The position numbers were made by a program, and so were the translations under genes. A model generated the notes under the pieces. The model ran no database searches. It was not told the origin of the DNA and saw only the letters and a program-made list of their open reading frames with translations. DNA of 57,368 bases from the IMG/VR virus record IMGVR_UViG_3300020221_000020, positions 1 to 57,368 of that record. One strand, 5' to 3'. Position 1 is the stretch's first letter. The number at the start of each line of letters is the position of its first letter. The stretch comes from a virus. Below, piece after piece: positions 1 through 8,478 of this stretch.

Positions 1-151
1 AATATTTATTGTGCTGGTAAGGAATGTCTAATGAGATCTGTGCAAGATCTGCTGAGTATTGTTTGTTTTTGAATTGGAAGTCAATCTTTGAATCTTCTTC
101 CCATTCTGATCTAACATGATTAAAGAGTGTTTTCAGGTCATCAAATTTCAT
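1..151 (-). CDS. uvsY: Partial CDS, recombination mediator UvsY, N-terminal part
   Basis: The ATG at 151-149 overlaps the previous stop (ATGA). Fifty residues are visible before the window ends: MKFDDLKTLFNHVRSEWEED and on, then SLDIPYQHNKY. The pattern D-S-x-I-D...SL-x-IP-x-x-H-x-KY is typical of UvsY in marine T4-like phages. In T4, UvsY loads the UvsX recombinase onto gp32-coated single-stranded DNA. The rest of the gene lies outside the window. Its place after the capsid gene marks the boundary from structural to recombination genes. Confidence 0.78.
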   Translation of the reverse strand, partial: MKFDDLKTLFNHVRSEWEEDSKIDFQFKNKQYSADLAQISLDIPYQHNKY

Positions 152-663
152 AATTTTTTATTTTTCTTATCTCGTAATTCAAATTTTGTATATTTAAAAG
201 TTGCATCTGCTGTAAAATAATTTACTTCAGTATCTTCAACATCAAATCTTACTTCGGTTAGTGATATTGGAAAAAGATTTTCAAATGATACATATGCAGC
301 AATTTTATTATTACTATTTGTAATTTCTAATCTTCCATTAGAAGTTTGTAATTCTTTGTGTGCATGTTCTTCATACAATCCAAATTCTTTTATCCAATTT
401 TGAATAGACATATAATTTTTTAATTCTTCATCAATAATAAATGTGAGATTTAAATCTCCAGTCTGTATGCCACCAGCACCTGCTAATGGGATAGATCTAA
501 ATCTGGTTGGGACATCAATTGAAGGTAAATTGATATCGGGTATATTTGCACGTTGGCAAAAGAAATCTACTCCTGGAAATAAATCCAAGTCCATTTTAAA
601 TCCTGTAGGAGCAAGAAAATTTCTATTTTTTGGTTGCTCCGAATACCACTTAGACTGTGCCAT
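148..663 (-). CDS. Tail-tube-like structural protein (gp3 position), 171 aa
   Basis: A 171-residue protein starting MAQSKWYSEQPKNRNFLAPT, then GFKMDLDLFPGVDFFCQRAN and RFRSIPLAGAGG. FIIDEELKNYMSIQNWIKEF near residue 75 is a conserved segment of a phage tail-tube-like family. Marine T4-like phages carry a gene at this place (between 23 and uvsY) that is often named gp3, the tail completion protein. The length fits T4 gp3 (176 aa), but the motifs look closer to tube-like proteins (gp19/gp54 fold), so the exact name is open. The stop overlaps the uvsY ATG in ATGA. Confidence 0.7.
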   Translation of the reverse strand: MAQSKWYSEQPKNRNFLAPTGFKMDLDLFPGVDFFCQRANIPDINLPSIDVPTRFRSIPLAGAGGIQTGDLNLTFIIDEELKNYMSIQNWIKEFGLYEEHAHKELQTSNGRLEITNSNNKIAAYVSFENLFPISLTEVRFDVEDTEVNYFTADATFKYTKFELRDKKNKKL

Positions 664-676
664 AGTGTTTTATTTT

Positions 677-683
677 TATTTAG
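677..683 (-). promoter_or_regulatory. Late promoter motif CTAAATA
   Basis: CTAAATA lies directly after the gp23 terminator, 13 bases upstream of the ATG at 663. It restarts transcription of the next genes. Confidence 0.5.
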
Positions 684-689
684 GTGCAT

Positions 690-716
690 AAAAAAAGACC
701 CCCTTTTGGGGGGTCT
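690..716 (-). terminator. Rho-independent terminator after gp23
   Basis: The minus strand reads GACCCCC, a CAAAA loop, GGGGGTC and TTTTTTT. The hairpin begins about 20 bases after the gp23 stop and ends the strong capsid transcript. Confidence 0.9.
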
Positions 717-735
717 CCATAACTATCAAACTGAA

Positions 736-2127
736 TCAGTTGATGTTGGTGATTTGTACTCTTCTGTAGTACTGGTTGCTGTTAGCATTCATTGCCTCGC
801 CAGCAGGTGCTGAACCATAGTTACCATCAGTAGTAACGAATGGGTTGGCGACCATACCGTAGCGAGTCTTGAATCCAATCTTAGGCTGGAAGGTGTCTTG
901 ACCAATGCTACGAACCATTTGGAGAGGAACGTATGGGCAATAGAATAGACCAGCATCATAAGGTGAGGTGCCCTTATAACCCATTACATAGTAGTGCTTA
1001 GAAGCAGTGCTTTGGGTGTAGGAAGGACCACCGAATGGATCGATGTAAACCTTAACGCGACCGTTGAGGGTGCCAGCGAATACGTTACCAGTGTCATCAA
1101 CATTCATTGAAGTGCTGAGAGCAGGAGCGTAATCGAGAGCGCCAGTTAGGTTGAGAGCTGAAGCAACGTCTGCTGAGCAGATGATGAAGTTGCCCTTACC
1201 TCTACGGGTTTCCTGAGCGATAGCATTAGCGTCGCGGTCAATCTGGAATAGAAGACCCTTAAACTTCTCTGCCATCCAACGACCGTTGGAGTCAACATCG
1301 AGGTCGAATACGCCAGGAGTTGCAACATTGTGCTGAGCACCTTTCTTAGCAACGAAATAAACTGTGCGGATGATTTCACGGTTGATTTCAGCAAGAATCT
1401 CTGAAGAGAGAATGTTAGCAAGCTCTTGCTCAGCATCAAGACCGTGAATTGCCTTAAGGTCTTGTGCAAGCTCTAGAGTGTATTCAGCTTTGAGAGCGCG
1501 TGACTTGGCAGTAACCGAAGTCTTCTCGATGCTGAATGCCATCTCACGGAAGAGATAACCAGCTTCACCGAGTTGCTCTGACTCTGCACGAGTCATCTTT
1601 GATCCACGCTCATAGGTGCCAGGAGTGCTGTCATTAAGAACTGCAGGGTTGTTACCCTCCATATCTCCACCCGAACCTGCTTGGTTACGGACGTTGTAAT
1701 CGCCCTTAGCAGCATCGTAGCCACCAGAGAAACCTGCATCAGGCTCGTTGTATAGCGCCTCTTCGCCACCCTGATTCTCATACTTCGCTTTCATTGCGAA
1801 GATAAGACCAGTAGGACCGCTCATTGGTTGTACACCACAGATGTCGTAAGCAACGAGGTTAGGCATTGCACGACGAATTAGGCTGATGAGCACAGGATCG
1901 AAACCAGCGATAGCGCCAGTCGATGCAGCTGCACCAGTCATATTAGTTGCGCCAGCGAAGTTTACTGCAACTTCGTTAAGCACACCGCGCTCTTCGCGCA
2001 TAAATTTTTCTTGATTTTCTAACAGGACAGCGGTGACAGCCTTTCTGTGAGCATCAGAAATCTCGGTGACTCCTGAATGATTGAGAACGGGTGCCCACTT
2101 TTCCTGTAACATTTCTGCGTTAAACAT
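736..2127 (-). CDS. 23: Major capsid protein gp23
   Basis: A 463-residue protein (T4 gp23 is 521 aa). QPMSGPTGLIFAMKAKYENQ near residue 101 is the hallmark of T4-type major capsid proteins. ISLIRRAMPNLVAYDICGV precedes it, and FKTRYGMVANPF lies near 420. The first 50 residues form a helical propeptide; VLNE at 49-52 has the L-x-E form cut by gp21, giving a candidate mature N-terminus at V53. A terminator follows immediately. GC content here is higher than in the fibre genes, as expected for a highly expressed gene. Confidence 0.98.
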   Translation of the reverse strand: MFNAEMLQEKWAPVLNHSGVTEISDAHRKAVTAVLLENQEKFMREERGVLNEVAVNFAGATNMTGAAASTGAIAGFDPVLISLIRRAMPNLVAYDICGVQPMSGPTGLIFAMKAKYENQGGEEALYNEPDAGFSGGYDAAKGDYNVRNQAGSGGDMEGNNPAVLNDSTPGTYERGSKMTRAESEQLGEAGYLFREMAFSIEKTSVTAKSRALKAEYTLELAQDLKAIHGLDAEQELANILSSEILAEINREIIRTVYFVAKKGAQHNVATPGVFDLDVDSNGRWMAEKFKGLLFQIDRDANAIAQETRRGKGNFIICSADVASALNLTGALDYAPALSTSMNVDDTGNVFAGTLNGRVKVYIDPFGGPSYTQSTASKHYYVMGYKGTSPYDAGLFYCPYVPLQMVRSIGQDTFQPKIGFKTRYGMVANPFVTTDGNYGSAPAGEAMNANSNQYYRRVQITNIN

Positions 2128-2166
2128 TTTTAACTCCGTTTGGATGTTTGGAAAAATTGGGTTTAT

Positions 2167-2174
2167 GATTTATA
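2167..2174 (-). promoter_or_regulatory. Late promoter-like motif TATAAATC for gp23
   Basis: The gp22 stop TGA is followed by TATAAATC, 39 bases before the gp23 ATG. The last base departs from the usual A. A GGAG ribosome binding site precedes the ATG. Confidence 0.4.
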
Positions 2175-3305
2175 TCAAGTCCAGCGAGCGATTGCTGCCA
2201 TATAGGCTTGCATTTGAGGTGACACTTCCTGTCCCTCACCCGCTACTGGTGTTTCATCAACTACTTCTTTAGCTACAGATTTAGGGAAATATGATTCCTT
2301 AAGAGTGACAAGTTTCTCACGGAAGTTTTCTTCCGAAATAAACTCTACACCTTCTGCTAATGAAGCTAGTTTTTCTTTCTGAGTATCAGCGAGACCCTCA
2401 GAAATTTGATTTAGGATTACGGTCTTGTTGAAACCAGCAAGACGATTATTTAATTCAATGTTGCGCTCAATCTGTTCGTTTAGGCGCTGCTCCATTTCAC
2501 AAAGCTCGGTATTCATTCCTTCGACAAGATCAACTTTGTCGTCGGGAATATCGAGGTAATTTTCTTCAAAGACTGTTTTGAGACCCTTCATGAAATTCTC
2601 AGCAATTTCAAGCTTGAGACCTGTATCAATAGCAACTACGTTTTCTTCTAACCAATTTTGGATAGCGTAGTTAAGGGTTTCGTCTACCTTCTCAGCAAGT
2701 GAAGTTTTGATTGCTTCAACTTCTTCTGCTAGTTTAGTAGAATATTGTGCTTGAATGAAGGAAACTTGCTCATTGATTTTTGCCTTAACGGCAGCTTCAA
2801 AGATTGTTTTTGCTTTTTCTTTGAAAGTATCAGTGATTGTTTCTCCTTCTACAAGGGCTTCGATGTCATCATCAGATGAGTAATCGATTTCTTCCATACC
2901 AAACACCTTAGTGTTGTTAGGACCACCAGGAATTTGATAACCAGATGACTTAACTGATGGTGCTGGATCTTGATGATTGTCACGAACTACGTGACCATCA
3001 GCAACCTTCTTGTTATGTGATGCTGCTTTTGCACCAGGATTGTCTTCACCTTCTGGTTTTTCAAAAGTAGATCCGCCGTCATCTTCTGTTGACTGACCAG
3101 GGACAACCGAAGTTGGCACTGTTGGCATGGGATCTCTACCACCCGCTGCGTTTGCATTTACAGCTGTATTTGTTTGACCTGTTACTGGCTTCATATATCC
3201 ACTAGCAACTGGACTCCCAGGCACAACGGAGCTTCCGACCGATGGCATAGGATCACCATTTTCAGCAATAAATTCTTCAAACTTTTCGTTTAACATATCT
3301 GACAT
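2175..3305 (-). CDS. 22: Prohead core scaffolding protein gp22
   Basis: A 376-residue acidic protein (T4 gp22 is 269 aa). The first 150 residues are low-complexity and rich in Pro, Gly, Ser and Asp with repeated DPMPSVxSSVVPG or PTVPTSVVPG units. From about 155 it is helical and coiled-coil-like (EKAKTIFEAAVKAKINEQVS, EEVEAIKTSLAEKVDETLNY), with EMEQRLNEQIERNIELNNRL near 270. It ends near YMAAIARWT. It forms the core around which gp23 assembles and is destroyed by gp21. The longer N-terminus is a difference from T4 and may be a lineage feature. Confidence 0.93.
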   Translation of the reverse strand: MSDMLNEKFEEFIAENGDPMPSVGSSVVPGSPVASGYMKPVTGQTNTAVNANAAGGRDPMPTVPTSVVPGQSTEDDGGSTFEKPEGEDNPGAKAASHNKKVADGHVVRDNHQDPAPSVKSSGYQIPGGPNNTKVFGMEEIDYSSDDDIEALVEGETITDTFKEKAKTIFEAAVKAKINEQVSFIQAQYSTKLAEEVEAIKTSLAEKVDETLNYAIQNWLEENVVAIDTGLKLEIAENFMKGLKTVFEENYLDIPDDKVDLVEGMNTELCEMEQRLNEQIERNIELNNRLAGFNKTVILNQISEGLADTQKEKLASLAEGVEFISEENFREKLVTLKESYFPKSVAKEVVDETPVAGEGQEVSPQMQAYMAAIARWT

Positions 3306-3347
3306 CTTTGGTTTCCCCTGTACAGTTATACATTTATATTCTATGAT

Positions 3348-3355
3348 TATTTATT
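3348..3355 (-). promoter_or_regulatory. Late promoter motif AATAAATA for gp22
   Basis: AATAAATA lies in the 54-base gap before gp22. A second weaker motif, TATAAATG, follows at 3338-3331, 25 bases from the ATG. Confidence 0.5.
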
Positions 3356-3359
3356 AATT

Positions 3360-4004
3360 TTATAAATTAAACATGAAGTCCTCAAAGACTTTGAGAGACT
3401 TCTCTTCAATATTTTTGCGAGTTGCCTCGGAAATATATCTTTGGTATTTAGCAACTTTTGATTCTTTTAAGATTCCATTATCCCACACCCACTCTTTTCC
3501 TTCCATAATTCCATTTACAAAAGCATCTGGTGCAGAAGGATCTGCTACGATATCAGCTGCTGTTGCAAGCATGAAATCATCGCGGACATAATTAGCACCG
3601 TTGCGCTCTTCAATAGAACCCATACCTCTTGAAGATACGCCAAGTTTTACTCCTGATTCTAGAAGTGACTTAGCGATGTTTCCCATAGGAGTGGAAAGAA
3701 TTTGTGCTTTGCCAATAAAGTTGCTTCCTTCTGCTTTGAGTGAAACAATCTTATGTGAAACTCTATCTAGATTTACAGTAGGTCCATCGGGGTGTCCTAA
3801 CTCACCAAGAGCACGTCCAGCGGCAACATAACTTTCGTTGTATCTCGCTACTTCACGCTCTAAAACGTTAAATGGATATACACGTCCGTTACGATTTTTA
3901 ATATCCCCTTGAAGGAATACACCTTCAATGTGTAGAATTTTTTTACCGTTTGATTCTTCAATAAGAACTTGTACGTCCTCAATACTCTCGGTAATTAGTT
4001 TCAT
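3360..4004 (-). CDS. 21: Prohead protease gp21
   Basis: A 214-residue protein equal in length to T4 gp21 (212 aa). It contains FLQGDIKNRNGRVYPFNVLE near residue 30, the catalytic His in GELGHPDG (H71), and the catalytic Ser in LGVSSRGMGS (S124/S125), as in the herpesvirus-type serine protease family of phage proheads. ATAADIVADPSAPDAFVNGI near 148 is also conserved. It digests the scaffold and trims gp23 and other head proteins after E in L/I-x-E sites. It is coupled to the upstream gp67-like gene by ATGA. Confidence 0.96.
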   Translation of the reverse strand: MKLITESIEDVQVLIEESNGKKILHIEGVFLQGDIKNRNGRVYPFNVLEREVARYNESYVAAGRALGELGHPDGPTVNLDRVSHKIVSLKAEGSNFIGKAQILSTPMGNIAKSLLESGVKLGVSSRGMGSIEERNGANYVRDDFMLATAADIVADPSAPDAFVNGIMEGKEWVWDNGILKESKVAKYQRYISEATRKNIEEKSLKVFEDFMFNL

Positions 4005-4180
4005 TCTTCTGTACCTTCTTCTGGAGTTTCTTCTTGTGAAACAAAGAAAGACTGTGCTAGAATTTCTTTATATGACTTCATGTTTTCTGCTGCTTTAGCA
4101 TAAAGATGGTCATTAATTTTATCCATAGCGTCAATCTTATTACCATCTGCGATGGCATTGATGATATCAATAGTGTCCAT
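4001..4180 (-). CDS. Small prohead core protein, gp67-like, 59 aa
   Basis: The ATG at 4180-4178 opens a 59-residue frame, MDTIDIINAIADGNKIDAMD and on, ending in an acidic ETPEEGTEE tail. Its stop TGA overlaps the gp21 ATG in ATGA. In T4 the genes between 20 and 21 are 67 and 68, and gp67 is a small acidic prohead core protein cut by gp21. The size, helical character, acidic tail and position fit a gp67-like role. Sequence identity to T4 gp67 cannot be judged by eye, so this is by position and character. Confidence 0.72.
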   Translation of the reverse strand: MDTIDIINAIADGNKIDAMDKINDHLYAKAAENMKSYKEILAQSFFVSQEETPEEGTEE

Positions 4181-4201
4181 ATAATTTAACTGTTTAATAA
4201 T

Positions 4202-4209
4202 TATTTATC
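4202..4209 (-). promoter_or_regulatory. Late promoter motif GATAAATA overlapping the gp20 stop
   Basis: The gp20 TGA is part of TGATAAATA, 21 bases before the ATG at 4180. Confidence 0.55.
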
Positions 4210-5845
4210 AAGAATCACTGCTTGACGATGATGCTTTAGAAGCAGCAGGTGCAGGAGCAGGTGGCGGCATTGCAGATAATTCCAATGCTTTAGCATTCAT
4301 TTTGTTAGTATGCACTGGGTCGGGTGTAATACCAGCACCAATATCATTCTTCATTTGCTTATTAATTTCTTCATACTGTATGTCTGTCTGCATAAGAATT
4401 TGTTTTCTTACATATTCAATTGAATAGTATTTGCCCACAAAAGGATCAATTTTCATTAGAATATCTAAGCGAGTATTCGTTAACTCCGCATCTCTTAACT
4501 CGGAGAAATGATTATCGAAGATGAAATCATACTGAATATTTTCTTCCATATCCTCCCAGTCTTCTGGAGTGATAATACCCTTTAAGACTAGTTGAGTCTT
4601 AAGCATGTCATGAAATACGCAAGAAAATTTCTTGCGAAGTCTTCCTACAAATTTGTTAAATTTTAATTCATCTCTTAATACTTCTGTAGTCTTACCAAGA
4701 TTAAAACCTTTGTTGTCATCTGTAAGACGTGAAGGTGGAAGGTTAAGTGAATTGTAAAGTTTCTTACGGAAATACTCTACGTCCTTCAACTCACCTAGAT
4801 TCTGCCCACCAGGAAGTGTGGTGATTTCTGTGCCTCTGCCGCCTTCACGACGAGGTAACCAAAAATCTTCAAGCATACTCATATGCTTTTTGTCATCACG
4901 AATTTCTCCAGTGCTTGCATCATACACAAGTTTATTGCGATAGCGATTCATCACTTCGCGGAGATACTGCTCTGCTTTTACTTTAGGAAGATTACCTACA
5001 TCAATATAAAAAATTCTTCTTTCTGGTGCGCGTGATAGTCTATAGATAACAAGACTATCTTCAATCATGCGAAGTTGATTGAGTGCTTTGATAGACTTAT
5101 GAAGATAACTTAAATTCATCTTCTTGTTTAAATCCATCAATCCACAAGGTGCAAATGTAATAGAATCTGCAGCAAATCTTATGCCGCCTTGCATTGGGTC
5201 TGGACCACCTGCAAATGAAATGAAACCTTTTGGATTGTAAAGGTAGTATTCTAAATACTCCCCAAAATCATAAGCATCAGCAGTAAGAGAAGATCCATCA
5301 CCTTTACTCATCATCTGTTGTGATGATTTTTCTCTATCTTGTATTCTCTGCTTTACTTTTTTAATTTTGAGAGGATCGATATATCTTAACTCAGTAATTC
5401 CAGCTTTAGGATTTGCATGATCAATTACTTTATGATAGTATGTTCTGCCATCAATATACCAGTTGCGAAATATCTCGTGTGCTTTCTTATCAAAATTTAA
5501 AAGTTTTTTAATATATTCAAATTCTTTACGAATTTTATTTTTAATTCCTTCACCAACTTCTAAGTTGGATAACTCGATAGAAACTGCTGATTGATCTTCA
5601 TTGCTTACGATTGCTTCATTAACAATTTCATCAACAGCACTATCGACTTCTGGATGTAGCGCCATATCACGATAGCGCCTAATGAGATCAAACTCATTAC
5701 GCGCTACGCCTTCTATATCTACATAATGACCGAAGTAACCACCAGCAACGGTAGCTACTCCATCATCTTGACTAGGTGGTATAGGGGACTGTCCTTTTGG
5801 TTTAGAAACAGCCCCATTTATTGAGAAACCAAATAGTTGACTCAT
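4208..5845 (-). CDS. 20: Portal vertex protein gp20
   Basis: A 545-residue protein (T4 gp20 is 524 aa). Hallmark segments are YRDMALHPEVDSAVDEIVNE near residue 60, NWYIDGRTYYHKVID near 127, LRMIEDSLVIYRLSRAPERR near 258, IFYIDVGNLPKVKAEQYLRE near 278 and MLEDFWLPRREGGRGTEITT near 325. It forms the dodecameric ring that starts head assembly, carries the packaging motor and later joins the neck. The C-terminal 30 residues are rich in Pro, Ala and Ser and probably disordered. A late promoter for the next genes overlaps its stop codon. Confidence 0.97.
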   Translation of the reverse strand: MSQLFGFSINGAVSKPKGQSPIPPSQDDGVATVAGGYFGHYVDIEGVARNEFDLIRRYRDMALHPEVDSAVDEIVNEAIVSNEDQSAVSIELSNLEVGEGIKNKIRKEFEYIKKLLNFDKKAHEIFRNWYIDGRTYYHKVIDHANPKAGITELRYIDPLKIKKVKQRIQDREKSSQQMMSKGDGSSLTADAYDFGEYLEYYLYNPKGFISFAGGPDPMQGGIRFAADSITFAPCGLMDLNKKMNLSYLHKSIKALNQLRMIEDSLVIYRLSRAPERRIFYIDVGNLPKVKAEQYLREVMNRYRNKLVYDASTGEIRDDKKHMSMLEDFWLPRREGGRGTEITTLPGGQNLGELKDVEYFRKKLYNSLNLPPSRLTDDNKGFNLGKTTEVLRDELKFNKFVGRLRKKFSCVFHDMLKTQLVLKGIITPEDWEDMEENIQYDFIFDNHFSELRDAELTNTRLDILMKIDPFVGKYYSIEYVRKQILMQTDIQYEEINKQMKNDIGAGITPDPVHTNKMNAKALELSAMPPPAPAPAASKASSSSSDS

Positions 5846-5869
5846 GTTTAAATTATTTCACTGATACAC

Positions 5870-5877
5870 TATTTATC
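5870..5877 (-). promoter_or_regulatory. Late promoter motif GATAAATA overlapping the gp19 stop
   Basis: The gp19 TGA is part of TGATAAATA, 24 bases upstream of the gp20 ATG. The motif sits in a short 5-bp hairpin (5862-5878). Confidence 0.55.
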
Positions 5878-6475
5878 ACTCAATTTTACCGCCCAATACA
5901 CCAGCTGCAGTTCCTTTTTCTGCAGTCCAATATTGAATTTGGAATTCAACCGTAAAGTCTTCAATCTGGTCATTGCTATCATAAGCAAGATCAATTTGAG
6001 AAATGTTAGTTGGGAAACAACCTTTGAAGAAATATTTTCTTAAGTTGGATCCAGTTGGCGTTTCATCTCTTTCCAACTGAGTTACGGTTAAATCTGCCAA
6101 ATATCCATTTGCGGCACCGCCAGCAACTGGTTTGTAACCAATAGCAGTATTTGCTTCATGCTTATTTATTCCTTCCATCCATTTTTCCATTCCATGACGG
6201 ATTTCAAAATTTCTATCATTAATAAATGTGGCGGTCCAAGTATCGAATGTTCTATCTCCAGCAATTTTAACTGTCCTCCCTCTAAAAGGAACTTCAATAA
6301 CGCCTAGATTAGAAGCAGGAAGTGCTGCTGATTTGCAGAGCATGTTAGTCACAGTATTAGTAGGAATTTCAGATCCAAGGATTGTTGGAAAGCTAAATTC
6401 TACTAAAAATAAATTATTTCTTACACCTTGTTTTACGGTGCTTAAAAATTGACTTACGCTACTGTTAATAGTCAT
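5876..6475 (-). CDS. 19: Tail tube protein gp19
   Basis: A 199-residue protein starting MTINSSVSQFLSTVKQGVRN, then NLFLVEFSFPTILGS, with CKSAALPASNLGVIEVPFRG near residue 47, KIAGDRTFDTWTATFINDRN near 70 and an end near FKGCFPTNISQIDLAYDSND. These are the segments of T4-type tube proteins (T4 gp19 is 163 aa); this one has a slightly longer C-terminus. Hexamer rings form the inner tube through which DNA passes. It is preceded by an AGAGG ribosome binding site and sits 32 bases after gp18. Confidence 0.94.
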   Translation of the reverse strand: MTINSSVSQFLSTVKQGVRNNLFLVEFSFPTILGSEIPTNTVTNMLCKSAALPASNLGVIEVPFRGRTVKIAGDRTFDTWTATFINDRNFEIRHGMEKWMEGINKHEANTAIGYKPVAGGAANGYLADLTVTQLERDETPTGSNLRKYFFKGCFPTNISQIDLAYDSNDQIEDFTVEFQIQYWTAEKGTAAGVLGGKIE

Positions 6476-6507
6476 TGTTTTTTACCTCTTTGTTAAATTT
6501 TATAAAA

Positions 6508-8166
6508 TCAAACTTGACCAGTTACTTCAGCGAATGAAACACCCGTCTTAGTAGCAACAAAAGTGATGGTAATATAATTAATCGACCTTGATGGTTTTAC
6601 ATATATTTCAGCCACAAACTCATTTCTGTCAATAACATCTGGTGTGTTATTGGTTTCGTCACAAACAACTAAGAAGTCAGTAACTCCTCTCTTTGCTTTA
6701 ACTTCTTCCATGTAAGCATTAACTGTAGTGAAGAAAGCGTTTCTAGTTGTTTCGTCATTCAATTCAAATAATACTGTTTTAGCAACAGATCCGACTCTTC
6801 TTTCTAGTGCAAGGAATAAACGACGGACGTTGATTCTATCGAAAGCACTTGGAGTTGATAGAGCAGTCTTATCACCAAATAATACAATTCCTTGACCAGG
6901 GAATGATGTAATAGGATTAATTCTGTTTTGATATAATTCGTCTCTGTGGGATTTAGATGGTGTATAGGCAAGTTTAATAGCGTTTCTTAAGTTACCTCTT
7001 TGTAAACCTGCTGGCGAGAACCAATCTTCTAAAGTTATCGAAGTTTGTACACAAAGACCAGCAACGTCTCCACAGCAAGGAATGTAACGATATACATCGT
7101 TATAGCGGTCGTAAATATATTTGTATCCACTATCAAAAACAGCGTATGAAGTACTCGTTAAACTACTAAAATAAGTAATAATTGCATCTTTCTGTGCAGC
7201 TGCATCGGAGAGAGCAACAAAATCTCTATATGGAGAAACAAAAGCAACACAATCTTTTCTATTTGCAGCAATAGAAATTGCTTTTAAAGCTTTAGTTTTA
7301 GTAGCATTACCAGGAGTAGCACCATAACTAACACTACCACCAGCAAGGATAAAATCAATAGTGATATTTTCAATATCATCAAATTTGCCAAGTGCTGTTT
7401 CTAATGCAGCTGTTGACGCTTGATAACCATCTGCACCGCCATCAAGTGATAAATCTACACTACCAGCAGCAACTAATTCATCTGCAAATACATATTTTGA
7501 TTTTTTGTTAACAACAGTTGGGTAGAAATTTGACTCTCCTTCGCTATTAACTGATGTTGCTACTCTTGAAACAAATAAGAAAGTTTCTAGAAGTGTCCCA
7601 GGTATGCCAGTAATCGCACCAGATTCATCAATAACTGCTACGTGGCAAGTATCGGCATTTGCTGGTTTTAATGCGAGCGATGACCATTTTGCTGTGCCGT
7701 GATAAGTATCAGAGGCATAAGCAGTAGCAGTTACGCTCCCGTCTACCACCGAAACCTTCAATGAGCTACCCCAGGTACCAGGAGTACGAGCAGCAAATGC
7801 AAAAGTTGTAGTTCCTTTTTGTGCTTCAAAATCATCAACTGAAGTAATTAAAGGTGCATTGGGAGTAGTTGTATTATAGTCTGTAACAGCATTCTTGAGA
7901 TTGGCGTCGGCAACTCTTACTACTTCAAGTTGCCCTCCATATGATAGGAATGTTGCAGCAACATACCAATCTTCAAAGTTGTTATTATTTGGTCTGCCGA
8001 ACGTGTCAACAAGTTGTTGCTCGCTAGTAATTTTTGTAATTACTCCAACTGGTCCTTTTTCAAAGGCACCAACTATTGCAGCTGTATTTGCTTCGGTAGC
8101 TACGGCAACGGAATTGGTTAAATCACGCTCTCTTAATACAATTCCAGGTGATACTTGACCTGCCAT
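6508..8166 (-). CDS. 18: Tail sheath protein gp18
   Basis: A 552-residue protein starting MAGQVSPGIVLRERDLTNSV, then AIVGAFEKGPVG and FGRPNNNNFEDWYVAATFLS, the conserved beginning of T4-type sheath proteins (T4 gp18 is 659 aa). The C-terminal contractile core has INPITSFPGQGIVLFGDKTA, INVRRLFLALERRVG, and IYVKPSRSINYITITFVATK at the end. The middle (about 130-290) is a protrusion domain that differs most between phages. It forms the contractile sheath around gp19 and is read from its own late promoter. Confidence 0.96.
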   Translation of the reverse strand: MAGQVSPGIVLRERDLTNSVAVATEANTAAIVGAFEKGPVGVITKITSEQQLVDTFGRPNNNNFEDWYVAATFLSYGGQLEVVRVADANLKNAVTDYNTTTPNAPLITSVDDFEAQKGTTTFAFAARTPGTWGSSLKVSVVDGSVTATAYASDTYHGTAKWSSLALKPANADTCHVAVIDESGAITGIPGTLLETFLFVSRVATSVNSEGESNFYPTVVNKKSKYVFADELVAAGSVDLSLDGGADGYQASTAALETALGKFDDIENITIDFILAGGSVSYGATPGNATKTKALKAISIAANRKDCVAFVSPYRDFVALSDAAAQKDAIITYFSSLTSTSYAVFDSGYKYIYDRYNDVYRYIPCCGDVAGLCVQTSITLEDWFSPAGLQRGNLRNAIKLAYTPSKSHRDELYQNRINPITSFPGQGIVLFGDKTALSTPSAFDRINVRRLFLALERRVGSVAKTVLFELNDETTRNAFFTTVNAYMEEVKAKRGVTDFLVVCDETNNTPDVIDRNEFVAEIYVKPSRSINYITITFVATKTGVSFAEVTGQV

Positions 8167-8202
8167 GTTTGTCTCCTCGTAGAAGTCATTTTAATCTACA
8201 AA

Positions 8203-8210
8203 TATTTAGG
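8203..8210 (-). promoter_or_regulatory. Late promoter motif CCTAAATA for gp18
   Basis: CCTAAATA lies 36 bases before the gp18 ATG, in the 84-base gap after the zinc-finger gene. A GAGGAG ribosome binding site precedes the ATG. Confidence 0.6.
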
Positions 8211-8250
8211 AAAATGCTTTTTTCAAACGGGGAAACAATGCATGAGCATT

Positions 8251-8478
8251 CTACCAATCAGGATACTCTGATAGTTGTGGGTGTTTTCTTTGTCTTCTAT
8301 TAGTAATTCTTTTGATTGTGCAATCTTTACACTCGTAAGAATATGAAGACGGAAGATATTTCTTGCCCTTACGAATATTATAAAAATCTGTCAACAAATC
8401 TTTTGTCTCTCCACATACTCTACATGTTCTTTCTCGAAAAAGTAAATGCTCTAATGAAAATTGATCTTCTATATCCAT
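8251..8478 (-). CDS. Zinc-finger miniprotein after gp17, 75 aa
   Basis: A 75-residue protein starting MDIEDQFSLEHLLFRERTCR. It holds CRVCGETKDLLTDFYNIRKG (CxxC) and YSYECKDCTIKRI (CxxC), the zinc-finger pattern found at the N-terminus of HNH and endonuclease VII-type phage nucleases. The HNH catalytic part is missing, so this is a free zinc finger or the remnant of a nuclease. The C-terminus is basic (RITNRRQRKHPQLSEYPDW). It overlaps the gp17 stop by one base (TAATG) and is followed by an 84-base gap with the gp18 promoter. Confidence 0.72.
   Translation of the reverse strand: MDIEDQFSLEHLLFRERTCRVCGETKDLLTDFYNIRKGKKYLPSSYSYECKDCTIKRITNRRQRKHPQLSEYPDW

Noticed and set aside
443-691. Plus-strand open frames such as this 82-codon one, and many others of 60-150 codons
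   Set aside because: They lie antisense to well-supported minus-strand genes, have no ribosome binding sites or recognisable domains, and reflect the low stop frequency opposite AT-rich coding DNA.
1146-1469. Minus-strand frame of 107 codons within the capsid gene
   Set aside because: It is an out-of-frame shadow of gp23, with Leu/Ser-rich composition and no start signal.
736-2127. A separate vertex protein gp24
   Set aside because: Only one capsid-type gene is present. The window gives no sign of a gp24 paralogue next to gp23.
8226-8246. Terminator after the zinc-finger gene
   Set aside because: The possible stem (AATGC/GCATT) is only five base pairs and is not followed by a T-run.
8251-8478. 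HNH homing endonuclease
   Set aside because: Only the zinc-finger pairs are present; no HNH catalytic residues follow and the protein ends at 75 residues.
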